Of a DNA stretch of 64,000 bases, positions 10,032-21,620 are shown piece by piece. The stretch covers positions 1,815,392-1,879,391 of the forward strand of contig NC_026479.1 in assembly GCF_000328475.2 (NCBI RefSeq). The letters run 5' to 3'. This stretch comes from Mycosarcoma maydis (Eukaryota; Basidiomycota; Ustilaginomycetes; Ustilaginales). The translations under genes were made by a program, and so were the position numbers. Below the pieces are notes generated by a model. That model was not told the DNA's origin. It was given only the letters and a program-made list of their open reading frames with translations, and ran no database searches. Each line of letters starts with the position of its first letter. The first letter of the stretch is position 1.

Positions 10032-12107
10032 TTACCAGAGCCAAGAGAGCCTGGTACCCTTCGCATACTTGACATTCTTCCGGTTGATTTCGGCATTTGG
10101 GTTGTCCTCGGCACTCTCAATGACTCGTCCCGAGTTGTCGGTGCCGTCGACCGCGTTCTGCGTCTTTCCGAGGTAGTAGTTGGGCATCAGCAGACCGGCA
10201 AAAAGCGGGATGAAGGCCAGAACAAGAGCAACGATAAAGATGGGCTTCATCGTCTTGCTGAAAGCTTGATTGATCTGGTTGCGAAGTGGCGTGTTCCAGG
10301 GATACGATGTCTTGATAGTAGTAGGACTGTTGTAAGCCCTGCTCTGTTGGGCCGGCGTCAGGTTGGTAGCTGCAAGGTAGTCTGGGAGCGTGCCCGTCCA
10401 GATACCTGCGGCGATGGCAGAACCGATAGCACCGCCAAGACGAGTCCATAGAGCCAGCTGAGAGATGATCGAGGCCAGATCCTGATGCGGTACCGAGGCC
10501 TGCGAAGCGACACGAGTGCCGACGACTGAGCATGCACCGCCTAGAGAGTTGAGGATCTGTGACCACGCAACCACCATGGTGGTGAGGTTGCCGTTACGAC
10601 CATACAAGTACAGTCCCATAGCGACAATTCGGATCACCAGACCACCGATCTGGAGGAACTTGTAGCGGTGGAAGATGCGCAGATAGAAGCCTGCTGCAAG
10701 ACCGAACACCGAGAGTGCACACGTTGCGAGCGCGTTGACGACATAGCCCCAGTTTGCGGTTGACAGATTGGTACCGACGAGCACAAACGAGCCGTAGTAG
10801 GTAGATCGTGCGTTACCTCCCATAAAGTAGAAGATGTCGATAGTGACAGCGAGCAGGAAAGTTCGGTTGTACCACACTCGCTTGTTCATCACCGGGTGGC
10901 TGGCGAGCAGGATCTCCCAAGCAAGGAACATGCCAAGAATCACACCGCCGCAGACAAACATGGCGATGATTGAAGGGTTACGCCACTGCTTGTCGGCATC
11001 CTTGTAGATGCTGAAGGGAACGAGGAGCAGGGAGAACGACAATGCAAGCAGGAAAAGTCCAACGAGGTCCATCTCTTTGCAGAGCTGGACCAGGTTGGCG
11101 AAACGGTCCCGCAGAGAGTCTCGTTGAACCTTGACGGTTCCTTGCTCCTGCGCACGTCGCGTCTCGAGGCGACTGGAAGCAAACGACAGCTCGCCAGCCT
11201 TTTGAGCTTTGCGATCGACGTACATGAGCACCAGGATGATGGGCGCAACGCAGACCGGCGCCATGATGGCAAACATGCCATACCCCCATCGCCAGCCTTC
11301 AGGACGACCCGTGTTGAGTCGGGCTTGAATCAAGTTGCCGACCCAAGGAAGAACAATGAAGGGTGACGAGGTCAATGCCGTCACCACACCTCGCCACTCG
11401 AGAGGGCTCAAGTCAGCGACGACAATGTCGGTCACCAAGTCGAAACCTGCCTGGCCAACTTCGGTGATGATACGTCCCACAGCGAAGGCAGCGGGTGTCT
11501 GGGCCGAAGCGACGACAACAAAGCCAATCGTGTAGAAAACGGCAACCAAAAAGTAGGCAGTCTGACGCGAGAAAATATCGCAGATCTTAGCAATGAAAGG
11601 CTTGGATACTGCGTCTGTCGGGTTAAAAGGTCAAAAAAACAAGGGTCAACAGACATGCAACTTGATTGTAGCCAACCTGACCAAAACCGATCAAAGGGAT
11701 GGGTACTTACTGAGGATGGCTTCGACCGTTGCAATAACACCGAAAAGCTTTGCATGGCTACCCAGAGTTCTGGTGGCGTACAGCTGGTAAGCGGCAGTGG
11801 TCGACTGGTCCAAAGCAAAGCAGATGGTAACTGCGGCCAAGCTCGCATAGACGGTGTACACAATCGGACTGTTGCGTGGAAAGATGCGGTAGAGCGCTTC
11901 GATACGTGTAACACCAGGCTGTTGGCCCTCACGTGCGCTCGAAGCGTCAGCATCACGCACAGCGCTCACTCGATCTTTCTTGTTCAACGAGGTGTTCCCG
12001 TGAGCAGAAACGGACTGGTCAGCTGCAACCTCGTCATCCTTGAACGGCGAGCTGTTCTCGGACGAGGAATCGCGACGCTCGGGTTGGTCTTGAGCTTGGT
12101 TCGACAT
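10032..12107 (-). CDS. fer7: SIT/ARN-family siderophore-iron permease (probable fer7)
   Basis: Two exons, 12107-11711 and 11614-10032. They are joined over a 96-base intron with GTAAGT...GACAG borders, giving 659 residues. The N-terminal ~110 residues are hydrophilic, followed by about 14 membrane segments. SIT-family hallmarks are visible: AVSKPFIAKICDIFSRQTAY rebuilt across the intron, then GRIITEVGQAGFDLVTDIVVADLSPLEWRG. These match MirB/Sit1/Str-type major facilitators, which import ferric siderophores through the plasma membrane. The acceptor four codons further downstream (CGCAG) would give a slightly shorter join and is less family-like. A TATATA box lies 125 bases upstream and an ATCWGATAA palindrome 979 bases upstream. 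In U. maydis the fer3-fer7 names run in this direction, so fer7 is likely but recalled rather than checked. Confidence 0.85.
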
Positions 12108-12230
12108 GATGGCAGATGATTGGGGCCGCTACTACCAGTAAAGCGCCGTCTGCCGGAGGAAGGGAAGGAATTGACCGATGGAAAAAAAATCTAGGAAAGA
12201 AACAACGGGAGGTTGTTCGCAAAGTGGACT

Positions 12231-12238
12231 GTATATAA
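12231..12238 (-). promoter_or_regulatory. TATA box of the siderophore permease gene
   Basis: ACTTATATAC on the minus strand, about 125 bases before the permease ATG, a suitable place for a core promoter. Position and sequence are the only support. Confidence 0.45.
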
Positions 12239-13085
12239 GTCCTCTCTTGAGCTAGCAAAAATTTGACCTTGAAGTGTTTAGTAAATCGTACACAAGCCTG
12301 AAAAAGCCGAATCAGCTGAACAAGATACCTTACACTACCATGCGGCGGCAAACTGTTCCGAGCCTCCTAAGTCTATCTAAGCGGTTCCTTGCAGCGAAAC
12401 ATGTCAAGGCCATCAAAACTCAAGTTCGTTGACAAGACTCTTTGGTAGATCAAACCTTGACGAATCAAGTGTCGAGTGTAGACTCGCGAAGAAGTAAACC
12501 TCCAACCATGCCGGCCATGCTGGAGAACGAGAAAGTTTAATTTTTTTCCCGCTAGTATAGCCTTCCAACCATGGTATCGATCGAAAAAATCCTTAGTTTG
12601 AGCGAGACAAAAGACGGATGAAAAAAATTGTCTCGGCATGTGGTACGCACCAACAGAGCCCTGAGGCTCGAATGTGCTCTGGCCCTTTTCCGGCACCAAG
12701 TCGGTTGAGCAAGAAAAGAGAGAGGTATGTGCCTGCATTCGGCTTGGGGAGAAAGCCAGTAAGAAGGTGAGCCTTAGTGAATCACATATGGGGCCACTCT
12801 TTTCTGATTGGACTCTCGAAGATTTGCATGACTGAAACAGTGCAGAGTAGCTTGAACAATGCAAATGGACAAGGTTTACCGAGATGGGTCGTCCCTCGGC
12901 GTCTTGCAAGGAGGAGGAACAATCCCGTTTTCATCCGATAAGCGTCAAGTCTGTCTTTCACCCACTCGCTTGCACCTAGCTGATATCGTAGGGCCATCAC
13001 TCGATGGGAAGCTCTTAGTAGAGCCGAAGCGGCAACTCGTCGGTGTCCAACGCAAAAAAAGGAAGGCAAAATTCCACAGCGAGGT

Positions 13086-13096
13086 TTATCAGATAA
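13086..13096. promoter_or_regulatory. palindromic iron GATA box TTATCAGATAA
   Basis: TTATCAGATAA reads as ATCWGATAA on both strands, so it offers two overlapping GATAA cores. It is 979 bases upstream of the siderophore permease start. Confidence 0.65.
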
Positions 13097-13396
13097 AAGA
13101 TGATGCGTGCACGAGAACAAAAAAGCAAGGCAGAATTGCAGAGCACCTTGCCGAGATATTTTTTGCCAAGCATAGATTGCACTCCTACCCATCCATCCAC
13201 AGCCAAAGGCTGAAGTGTAGAACATTCTCCTAACTGCATTCTTTATTCGTGATTGTTGACGGACAAATCACCCTCAAGCTACAAGAACACGAAAAGAAAA
13301 GAAAAAAATCGAAAGCAATTTAATTTACGAAAGAGGCGTCAGAGATCACACCCAGGTTTGCTGCGTTCAGAATGCCTAGCGAGAATAAACGAGCCG

Positions 13397-13431
13397 ATTC
13401 ACGAATCACGAATCACGATTCACGATTCGTG
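13397..13431. repeat. TCACGAA heptamer cluster
   Basis: Copies of TCACGAA/TCACGAT run in one direction and end in an inverted copy (CACGATTCGTG), giving a small hairpin-capable array. Confidence 0.85.
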
Positions 13432-14191
13432 TCTGGCTTTGGAACGACTCTCAAGAGGCCTTCTCAATGACTTTCTAGCGGGCGCAGTCGTGTTCACGTA
13501 GTATGCGATCAAGCTTTTCCGTTCGAAAAGACATGATCGGCTCCGACTGGTCTGGCCACTCCAAACCTGCCTGCAATGTTGATATAGAACTTGACCAGTT
13601 CACGCGGCGTCGCCATGCGGTGGTGTCAATTTCTGACGGCGAGAACTTCTTGGCGTCACGACAGGACTCTTCGACAGCCAATCATTTCATCCTAGGATCA
13701 ACTCAAATTGTTCAAAGAGGCTAAGCGAAGTCGCATAAATTTCCCATTTTCTCCATTTCTGGGGGGGATTTCTTAAAGCAGTTAGTGGTAGCAACGAGAG
13801 GCGATGGCGCTGGTGACTTGAACAGAAGTCGACTTCTTTTTGTTCACACGCAGCTTGGCTTTTGGATGTTGTCTTCTGCCATGAATGAAAGGAATGGTTG
13901 ATGGGTATCGACCGATACAAATGTTGCTAGACATTTTAGTTTGTGACTGTATGTTCGGTGCACGAGGAAGCACGGCTAAGGCGAATGAGAGGAAGCCAAA
14001 GCGTCTGGCTACTGGTTGACGTGAAAAAAAAACATCTCTCTCTCTCTCTCTGAAGAGACAGCTCTAATTCCCATTCCTAGCAGACAGAATGACAAACACA
14101 CATGACTGAAGCAGTTAGATCAACCTTCCGTATTTTGAATTATCAAGACATTGTGGTCCACAACAGAGTCATCGAGGGTCACCAGCCGCGC

Positions 14192-17100
14192 TTATTTCCA
14201 TTCACCATCCTGGTAACGAATGTTGGCACTGTCACAGAGCGCTCTGAAGGCACCCTTCTCTTTGGCCCATAATTCTGCTGGAGATCCGATCTCGACGATA
14301 ACTCCCTTGTCCAGCACGCAAACCCTATCCGAGTGCAAGATGGTCTGGATTCGGTGTGCAACGGTCAAGGTAGTGATACCATCAAACTCGTTTCGGAGCA
14401 CTTCCTGGATCTGCACGTCGGTCTCCTGATCAATGCTAGCAGTAGCCTCGTCTAGAATCACGATTCGAGTCTTGCGTACCATCGCCCTAGCCAGAGATAT
14501 GAGCGAGCGTTGACCTGCGGACAGATTGCCACCTTCTTCGGTGATAGTCATGTCGAGTGAGAGGTCGGTCAGGCTAGTGCGTTGGAGTGCATCGTGCAAA
14601 GTGGCATCCTCGTGCTGGTCGAGCGGGTCGAGATTGTATCGCAAAGTACCACTGTAGATCACAGCATCTTGTGGAATAAGAGAGAGCGAGCTGCGCAGAC
14701 GATGCAATCCCATGCTAGCGATATCAATGCCGTCAATGGTGATTGTGCCCGCGCTCAACTCGAGCGTACGTAGAAGGGTGGTGACCAGGGTACTCTTGCC
14801 CGCTCCCGTTCGTCCACAGAATGCGATCTTCTCGCCGGGTGCAATGTGAAGATCCAACTTGTCTAGCACGTTGCGTTCCGAAGAGCCGTACTTGGCTTCG
14901 ACGCCTTCGAAGCGAATCTCGCCTCGTTCCGGCCACTCTCTCGCCTCCAATGCATCGTCGACTTGAGGAATGTGATACGGCTTTTCCTGTTCGATGTGAT
15001 TCGCATAGTGCAAAACACGCTCGACGGCACTCATGTTGTTCTCGAGCTCGGCAGCATGACGGATCATCCAGCCAAAGATACTCTGTGCAGTGAGGATGTA
15101 GGAGAGCGCAACACCCGTCTCTCCTGGGCTAATGTCGAAACGAGACGCAACTACCAAGATTGCCACCGACAAGATCAACAGAGAACCGAGGAAGTCTAGT
15201 CGGACCGAAAGCCAGCGCTGGCAGGTCTGAGCAAGCCAGTACGCACGGTTCTGCTTGTCGATGCGACGACAATTCTCAGCGATGAACGCGTCAACATTCC
15301 CAAACGCTCGGATGGTTACCAAGCCGTGCAAAGACTCGCTGAAGTGCTCGTGCATGTTTGAACGGAGGCCCGCATCGATACGACGCAGCTCGCGCGCCGT
15401 TGAACGGTAGTAGGCAGCGATCCAGAAGTACAGCACCAGAATAACAGCGACTGGAATCAAAAAGTAAGGTGTCAAGATCGCGATCAGGACGATCGAGCCG
15501 ATAACTTGAACAATTGTACCGATGAGCGTGCGCATTGCTTCGCCGATAATGTTGTCGAGCGTATCCATGTCCTTGCTAAAACGATGCGTGATGCGACCCT
15601 GCGGTGTGGTGTCAAAGAATGAGAAGGGAGCGTGGAGCACACGCTGCAAAGCACGGTGATGCAGAGTGGTCGCCGACTTGATGGTGAAGGTAGAGAATAT
15701 GACACCCATACTGAGCAATCCGAGCGACTGGGTGATGCCGAACACGGCGTAAATGCCCATGTAAACTCCTTGCTGCAAGCCAAAGTGTCCGTTCTGCCAC
15801 CAAAGAAGCCATACGGGAGACATGATGGTCGACCCCTGGAAGACCAGCACGGCTACCAAGAAAAGCGGGAGGAGAATTGAGAGAGGTGCAGCATTGAGGT
15901 ATGAGAGATAAGTGGTTCGTGAGACCGAACCACTGAACCGCTCTTCGTCCTGCATCAGAGCTTTACTCTTGGCTTGAGCAGGAGGTGCCACTAGATCTTT
16001 CTTCTCGGTTTTGTTGGTCACACCTTCAGCATTGCTTGTGTCCTTGCTTTCGGCGTTGACCGTGGTGGTCGTGCTTTCAGACGCTTCGCTGTTGCGATTG
16101 CTTGCTGAGCCTGCATCGAGGATCGACTCTGCCGTTTCTTGAATTTCGTCAATGGGATGCTTGCTAGGTTCCTTCTTTTCCTCTTCGAAATGGTCCTTAG
16201 TGTGCGTCAAAAGAAGCTCGGCGACGCGCCCTTTGCTTTCGACAAGCTCGGCATACGTGCCCTGTTCTGTGATACGACCTTCTTCCATATGTACAATCCA
16301 GTCACACGAGCGAAGGACATTGAGAGAATGCGTCACCAACAACCGGGTCTTTCCAGCCATCGCATCACCTGCGATAACGTTGGCGAAGATGTCGGCCCCG
16401 ACACGTGCGTCGAGTGCAGAGAGGCAGTCGTCCAGCAGCACAATCTCGCTGTTGTGATAAAGCGCTCGAGCAATGTTAAGACGCTGTTTCTGGCCTCCAG
16501 AGAGCGAGACGCCTTTCTCTCCAACAATAGTCTGATCGCCATCGGCCAACGTATCCAAGTCCGGGAGCAAGCAGCATACTTCGAGTACGTAGCGATAGCG
16601 CTCCGGGTCGAACGCATTGCCAAAGACAATGTTGTTGCGGATCGTAGTGCTCTGTATCCATGCGGTTTGGGCACACACAGCTGTGGAGCCCGAGAGTGTC
16701 ACTTTGCCTGCAATCTGACGCATTTCGCCTGCCAAAGCCGAAATAAGAGAGCTCTTGCCGCTGCCGACGCCACCTACGATAGCGCATAGTGTTCCGCGAG
16801 GGACCGTAAGGTTGAGAGAGTCGAGGGTTGAGGCTCGGTCAACTGGCGTTTCCTTCTCGTTCGAAGGACTATCCTGACCCTTCTTCTCGTTGACGGGTTT
16901 GGCCGTGTCTGCTGCTTGAGCGGTCTCCCAGGTGAAGCTGGCGTCTTCAAGCTGGATGCCGTTTGTGGCGCTGCAATCTCGGATGATCTGATCCCGCTGA
17001 ATCTCGGCATCAAAGACCTTTTCGATGCGGTCGGCGGCGTTCTTTGCGTCCACGATTGCATTCCAAGCGATCGGCAAGAATTGCAGCGGTGTACGGAGCA

Positions 17101-18385
17101 AGGTGAAGAACGAGAGCGAGGAGAACAGAATAGCAGCATCCAGCTCATTACCGACGAGCGCGTAGGTGACAAAGCTAAGGACGGTGGCAATGGTCGGCGT
17201 AGCGAAAGCCAATGCAAGGTTGAGAGAGCGCAGATACAGGCGGACTCGATGAAAAGACATTTCCTTGCGACGTAGCTCTGCAATACGAACCGAGTAAGGC
17301 TCCTCCCACGCAAACTGCTTGACAACACGGATACCTCCTACCACTTCGTTAACTGCTTTGTTGCGCTTGTCGGTCCAAACCATGCTCTTCTTGCGAAGTG
17401 CAAAGAGACGTTTTGTGATGGCAGTCTGTATAGGGCTCATGAGAACCAAGACCGCAATTCCCGGTAGCGCACTATAGGAAAGACTCCAAATCAATAGCGC
17501 CACACAGATGATGATCTGCACCGCGCTCGTCCAGGCCATATGGAAGAATTGACCAGCATAGTCGATACGAGTCGCGTCGGCACTGATGAGAGTCACAAGT
17601 TTGCTGACTCCGAGACCGCCCACCGTCCTTGCTCGTGTCGAGAGGTTCATGCCTCGTTGGAAGATGGCTTGAATTAGCGCACCACGAAGGATAATGCCGG
17701 TACCGAAGCCACGATTGAATGCATGCACGTTGAGAAAGACACACAGCGCCTGTACCAGGAACAAACCGATAGCAAGACCGACCCCGCTTCCCAGGTTAGG
17801 AGCTTGGTCGCGATCACCACGGAGATTGTATGAATCTCTACCAAAGTTGATGAGAGCTCGAACGAGAAGTGGACTTGTGATGGTACCCACGTCAGCCAAA
17901 AGCTTGAGCAAGCCTCCGATCCAGAAGTAGCGAAACACAATGTCGTTCATTGCCCACATGAGCGGAGGAATCTTGGCTGGCTTGTCTGTTTTGTTGGGAT
18001 TTGCCTCCACATAGTCCTGTCGCTGTTTGCGCCTCTTCTCGAGTGCTGCCAGAAGCTGAGAGCCAAGATGTTCCGAACAACGATGTGGCTGAAGGAGATA
18101 GAGATCGTCCTTCTCCATTGGTCTCGTGTATCCAGCGGTAAGGATGGGATCGATCCAGGCAAACCAGCAGAGTGAGAACCAGTTGGCGCTAGCTTCTGGC
18201 GTCATTTTTGCATTGGGATGCTCAGGGTCGAGCGCCGAGATAATGGGACGCACACGTGTGCTGAGAAAGGGAACCTTTTTCCACCAAGCTCGCGGCTCCC
18301 AAGGCTGCACTGTGAGCTGCAAGGTCTGAGCCTGCTCTGGATCGTCCGAAGCCGGAGGCTTGCCTTTTTCGCCACCGATCGTCAT
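14192..18385 (-). CDS. fer6: ABCC/MRP-type ABC transporter Fer6
   Basis: 1397 residues in a single exon from ATG 18383-18385, with the full ABC exporter layout TMD1-NBD1-TMD2-NBD2. NBD1 has Walker A GGVGSGKSSL (Lys544), signature LSGGQKQR and Walker B IVLLDDCLSALD, with Asp where a catalytic Glu normally follows. NBD2 has Walker A GRTGAGKSTL (Lys1197), signature LSAGQRSL and canonical Walker B IVILDEATASID. The degenerate first and intact second nucleotide site is typical of ABCC/MRP proteins. A TMD0 is absent. Placed in the ferrichrome A cluster, it may export the siderophore or a by-product, or sequester it in the vacuole; sequence does not decide. Its promoter region is shared with fer5 (divergent, 1.7 kb) and contains two iron GATA boxes. 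Confidence 0.93.
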   Translation of the reverse strand: MTIGGEKGKPPASDDPEQAQTLQLTVQPWEPRAWWKKVPFLSTRVRPIISALDPEHPNAKMTPEASANWFSLCWFAWIDPILTAGYTRPMEKDDLYLLQPHRCSEHLGSQLLAALEKRRKQRQDYVEANPNKTDKPAKIPPLMWAMNDIVFRYFWIGGLLKLLADVGTITSPLLVRALINFGRDSYNLRGDRDQAPNLGSGVGLAIGLFLVQALCVFLNVHAFNRGFGTGIILRGALIQAIFQRGMNLSTRARTVGGLGVSKLVTLISADATRIDYAGQFFHMAWTSAVQIIICVALLIWSLSYSALPGIAVLVLMSPIQTAITKRLFALRKKSMVWTDKRNKAVNEVVGGIRVVKQFAWEEPYSVRIAELRRKEMSFHRVRLYLRSLNLALAFATPTIATVLSFVTYALVGNELDAAILFSSLSFFTLLRTPLQFLPIAWNAIVDAKNAADRIEKVFDAEIQRDQIIRDCSATNGIQLEDASFTWETAQAADTAKPVNEKKGQDSPSNEKETPVDRASTLDSLNLTVPRGTLCAIVGGVGSGKSSLISALAGEMRQIAGKVTLSGSTAVCAQTAWIQSTTIRNNIVFGNAFDPERYRYVLEVCCLLPDLDTLADGDQTIVGEKGVSLSGGQKQRLNIARALYHNSEIVLLDDCLSALDARVGADIFANVIAGDAMAGKTRLLVTHSLNVLRSCDWIVHMEEGRITEQGTYAELVESKGRVAELLLTHTKDHFEEEKKEPSKHPIDEIQETAESILDAGSASNRNSEASESTTTTVNAESKDTSNAEGVTNKTEKKDLVAPPAQAKSKALMQDEERFSGSVSRTTYLSYLNAAPLSILLPLFLVAVLVFQGSTIMSPVWLLWWQNGHFGLQQGVYMGIYAVFGITQSLGLLSMGVIFSTFTIKSATTLHHRALQRVLHAPFSFFDTTPQGRITHRFSKDMDTLDNIIGEAMRTLIGTIVQVIGSIVLIAILTPYFLIPVAVILVLYFWIAAYYRSTARELRRIDAGLRSNMHEHFSESLHGLVTIRAFGNVDAFIAENCRRIDKQNRAYWLAQTCQRWLSVRLDFLGSLLILSVAILVVASRFDISPGETGVALSYILTAQSIFGWMIRHAAELENNMSAVERVLHYANHIEQEKPYHIPQVDDALEAREWPERGEIRFEGVEAKYGSSERNVLDKLDLHIAPGEKIAFCGRTGAGKSTLVTTLLRTLELSAGTITIDGIDIASMGLHRLRSSLSLIPQDAVIYSGTLRYNLDPLDQHEDATLHDALQRTSLTDLSLDMTITEEGGNLSAGQRSLISLARAMVRKTRIVILDEATASIDQETDVQIQEVLRNEFDGITTLTVAHRIQTILHSDRVCVLDKGVIVEIGSPAELWAKEKGAFRALCDSANIRYQDGEWK

Positions 18386-19180
18386 CTTGGCAGTTGAGAC
18401 AGGATGAGCTAGTCGATATCGACCGTTTAGCGATCGTGATGTGGTGGAATATTACCTGGCACGGTTAGAATCGATGCTTGCGGATGGTGGAAAGGGAACA
18501 AGATCGAATTCTGACGTAGGTGACCGAGTCGATGGCACTCTGAATTTTGAAGCTGACTCGAGCGTCTGTTGGAATTGATCTTTGGTAGATGCCGTTACGA
18601 AGACGGTCAAGACTAAGTGGTCGTGAGTGTTGCGACTTTTTCCTCACAAAAAAAGTCGATTTCGTGATTGCGCGGCGTAGCAAAAATGTCGTTCACAGCT
18701 CACAAACCAAACAAAACATGAGAAAACACAAGTCTTAATTAATTGCCTTTACCTCCCTTGACTGCACAAACAGAGATCGTAACGAGGCGAATCCTGCAAT
18801 TGGAAAAAACCCTCTTTTTCTTGCGGACATCTCATGCCCACTTCAGTTGGCCTTGCACTAGCTATGATCTTCTGATTCTGACCTTCGGTAGGGCAGCAGC
18901 GGGCGAAGCGTCTAGAGTCTGTTTGGTGATGTACAAACGAGCCAACGAGAAGGCTTTAAGTGGCACCCATGTTTTGCATTTGTACTTTACGACCTTTCCA
19001 ACTTCTTTTTTCCAACTTCTTTGCACAAAGTAAATTTTGTAATTTTTACTTTGGACATTCTATCCGAAAATGCGGTTCACATTTCCAAGTCAGCTCGGTT
19101 AAGCGCCTATAACCATGGAAGGCTGCATTAGCGCGTTTGCCAAGAACACGAATCCACGTGAATGCACTAATCCATTTGTT

Positions 19181-19189
19181 TTATCAGAT
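19181..19189 (-). promoter_or_regulatory. ATCWGATAA iron-responsive GATA box
   Basis: TTATCAGAT on the plus strand, ATCTGATAA on the minus strand. It is 796 bases upstream of fer6 and 884 upstream of fer5, so it may serve both. Confidence 0.68.
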
Positions 19190-19307
19190 CGAAGCGGCAG
19201 TAATCAGATTCTGAACCTTTCAGGTCACCATGGTTCCAGCCACAACACAAAAATTTTCACGAGCATGCGCTAGCATCGTTGACCTGCAGAAGAACCCTCG
19301 AAGCCTT

Positions 19308-19316
19308 TTATCTGAT
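19308..19316 (-). promoter_or_regulatory. ATCWGATAA iron-responsive GATA box
   Basis: TTATCTGAT on the plus strand, ATCAGATAA on the minus strand, in the divergent fer6/fer5 region, 757 bases before the fer5 start. Confidence 0.62.
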
Positions 19317-19551
19317 TGGTACTCGGAACCCCGAATTGTTCCGCGCTTCTGCAATGACCTCACGCCTCTTGCATTTCGCTTTCCTTTACCCCACGTCGAT
19401 GACGATTCTCGACATAAAGTGTTGCTCGGCGTCTTCTGGTTTTTGCGTTCCTTTTTCCACCCTTGTTTTCAAAATCACGTAAATTGTAGTGGTAATTCGT
19501 CAAGCTTAATACTATATTCTTCCCCCCGGATCGCATGAGGAATGATCAAAG

Positions 19552-19683
19552 ATGTCCTTCTCAACAGCCGAAGAGGCAAATGCACTCTTCAACGGTATTG
19601 AGCAATCGATGTTAAGCGAGGCGTGGGAAGATTTCAAGGACTCCCTACCCTTTTCAACGTGGATGAGCTTCAACGGTAGCTAG
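19552..19683 (+). CDS. small open reading frame of 43 residues (hypothetical)
   Basis: ATG 19552-19554 opens a 43-residue frame closed by TAG 19681-19683. The peptide is acidic and begins MSFSTAEEANALF, with an amphipathic look (Glu/Asp, Leu, Trp, Phe) unlike the repeat-derived frames nearby. It lies between the GATA boxes and the fer5 start. It could be a microprotein, an upstream ORF in a long fer5 leader, the first exon of an unrecognised gene, or chance. No family is recognised. Confidence 0.25.
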   Translation: MSFSTAEEANALFNGIEQSMLSEAWEDFKDSLPFSTWMSFNGS

Positions 19684-20072
19684 GGTGCTTTTGCCAAGAA
19701 GGAAGAAATACACTCGTAACTGTGTCAGATTACGTTTGAGCAGGCAAACGTTCAAGAATCTTAACTTGGAACCGAAAAGTACTTGCTGACTGTCACGAAA
19801 AAGGTCCGCAAAAATTTGGCAACAAAACATTTGTCCGGAAGACAGCTTTCAACCTTGATAGCAGGACCACGGCTAAGAGGTGAGAAGCCTCCACGAGTCT
19901 CTACTGTCTTCGCGGCTGCCAACCGAGGTCCATCCGTCCACATCGTGTAGATACATGTGAGTGACCAAGTAAAATTTTGACCATGATCATCTAGAAAAGA
20001 CCAGCAGCTTGGAACTCGCCATCGTCCTTCGTCTCTCGTTCGTGTAACAACCCCAGCAAACGCTTAACCAAG

Positions 20073-21620
20073 ATGACAGCAGCAACAAGTGTTCAGCCCA
20101 GTCCGGCTCCGCGTCAACCAGGCCTGCGGGCAACCTTTAATCCTCGTAAAGAGGAGAAGGTGTTTCTTGCAAGAGGTGCGCACGCCTTTACGCTACCTGG
20201 TCGCCGGGCGAGCGTCAACGTTGAAGTAGACGTTGAAGCGGAATCAGACGAAGCCGCCCTCGATGCCAAAGAGACCACCATCACGGTCTCCTACGCAGAG
20301 AAAGGGCAAGAGAGCTCTTGGTCTGCGGCCAAGTGGATCAAGCTGGACCGTCTTGCCAAGACAAGTCAGCATGGGGTCGTGAACGAAGATCGAGCGACTT
20401 ACCAGCAAGCTTGGTCTTTGGAGCTTCTTGATGAGGCTGTTGAGCCAGCAAGGGCGATTTGGTCTGCTCTTTACGCCTGTAAGTAGGAAACTCACCACCA
20501 GGATATCGCCAAACAGCTGCTAATCTGTATTTCAATCTGCTTTTCATCAGTTTGGATTCGACACAAACGGTCCGATCGTCTCGCCGTCTTGCTCAAGGGT
20601 ACTCAAGCGACCAAAGTGCGCTCATACGTGTTCGAGGCAGGTCTTGGCTTCAAATCGCCCTGTGAGACCGATCTCATTTTGCTTGACCGCAACGCTTTTT
20701 GGCAAGGAGCGGGAGCACCTGCTGGCCTTCACTGGCTGCAAACACCTGTACCCACTCGTGGACTGTTCCCATACGTGCTCGACTTTACGCAGAGCACTTC
20801 TCCTCCCGTGCTGGCAACGCATCCCCTGCGACCTCCGAAGCCAGCACCTGGCTCGGTTGTCTATTCTCGCTACGTCTTTTCTTGCTCTCAACACCTCGAG
20901 TTGGTCCACATCGACGTATCGAACCCACAGCATTTCGATGCGTACACCAGGTGGCAGAACAGCGACAGAGTCAACCATGGCTGGCGCGAAAAGGGCTCCG
21001 ATGAAAAGCATCGCAAATATATTACCGAGAAAAACGACGACCCTCATGCCATGGGAGTTCTGGTACTGTGGGACGGTGTGCCTGCAGGATACGGCGAGAT
21101 GGTCTGGAGCAAAGAGGATGGTATGGCCGCCTTTGTCGGAGGCCTAGGCAACTACGATCAAGGTAAGCATCAGTAGGTCAGAATCAGCTTTGACTGAACA
21201 GTGTTGCTGATCACTTTTAGCGCATCGTTTATCACCCACACTCAGGCACCCACCTCCTGATCGGAGAGGAACAGTTCCGGGGCAAGCATCGCTTCACGGC
21301 TTGCATGGTGTCTCTCAAGCATGCTTGTTTCCTTCGCGACCCACGCACCGAAGTAGTCGTCGGCGAGCCTCGTTATGATCTCGACATTATCCCTCTGCTT
21401 GCCACCTTTTTGCCGCAAGAGATCAGGAAGGAAGTTGAGCTGCCGCACAAACGCGCCGTTTTCGTAAGTTGCAACACATTCACGATTTCTTCTTCTATCC
21501 AAATGTTTTGTCGAGTTCGGTGTCTGACTGGTCTTATCTTTCTGTCTTCCTTACGTTACCACATCGCTACAGTTTGTGCTGCGACGTGACCGATTCCTCG
21601 AAGAAGGTATCCTCGAATAG
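20073..21620 (+). CDS. fer5: N5-hydroxyornithine acyltransferase Fer5 (SidF/IucB-like)
   Basis: Four exons are inferred: 20073-20478, 20551-21162, 21246-21463 and 21573-21620. Their introns are 72, 83 and 109 bases, all GT-AG, and phases agree, giving 427 residues. The C-terminal half is a GNAT-fold IucB/SidF-type domain with WGDRGxHxLxGE-like sequence, here YDQGTHLLIGEEQFRG, rebuilt across intron 2. It continues with EPRYDN-like EPRYDLDIIPLL and ends RRDRFLEEGILE. In ferrichrome A synthesis this enzyme transfers a methylglutaconyl group from CoA to the N5-hydroxyl of ornithine. The last exon encodes only 15 residues. No peroxisomal PTS1 is present at the C-terminus, in contrast to Aspergillus SidF. 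It is divergent from fer6 and convergent with fer4 (282 bases between stops). Confidence 0.92.

Larger units (their letters stand above)
12108..14191. other. long intergenic region upstream of the permease
   Basis: About 2.1 kb between two genes on the same strand. It holds a TATA box, a palindromic iron GATA box at 13086-13096, a TCACGAA heptamer cluster at 13397-13431 and a short CT tract near 14035-14051. The scattered open frames (for example at 12859-13233) have no recognisable domain. Confidence 0.6.
18386..20072. other. divergent fer6/fer5 promoter region
   Basis: 1.7 kb between the divergent fer6 and fer5 starts. It contains two ATCWGATAA boxes (19181-19189 and 19308-19316), 118 bases apart, and a small open frame at 19552-19683. 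Nothing else was recognised. Confidence 0.7.

Noticed and set aside
7330..14051. CT tracts as possible CRISPR or satellite arrays
   Set aside because: They are simple dinucleotide microsatellites. The genome is fungal and no spacer-repeat pattern is present.
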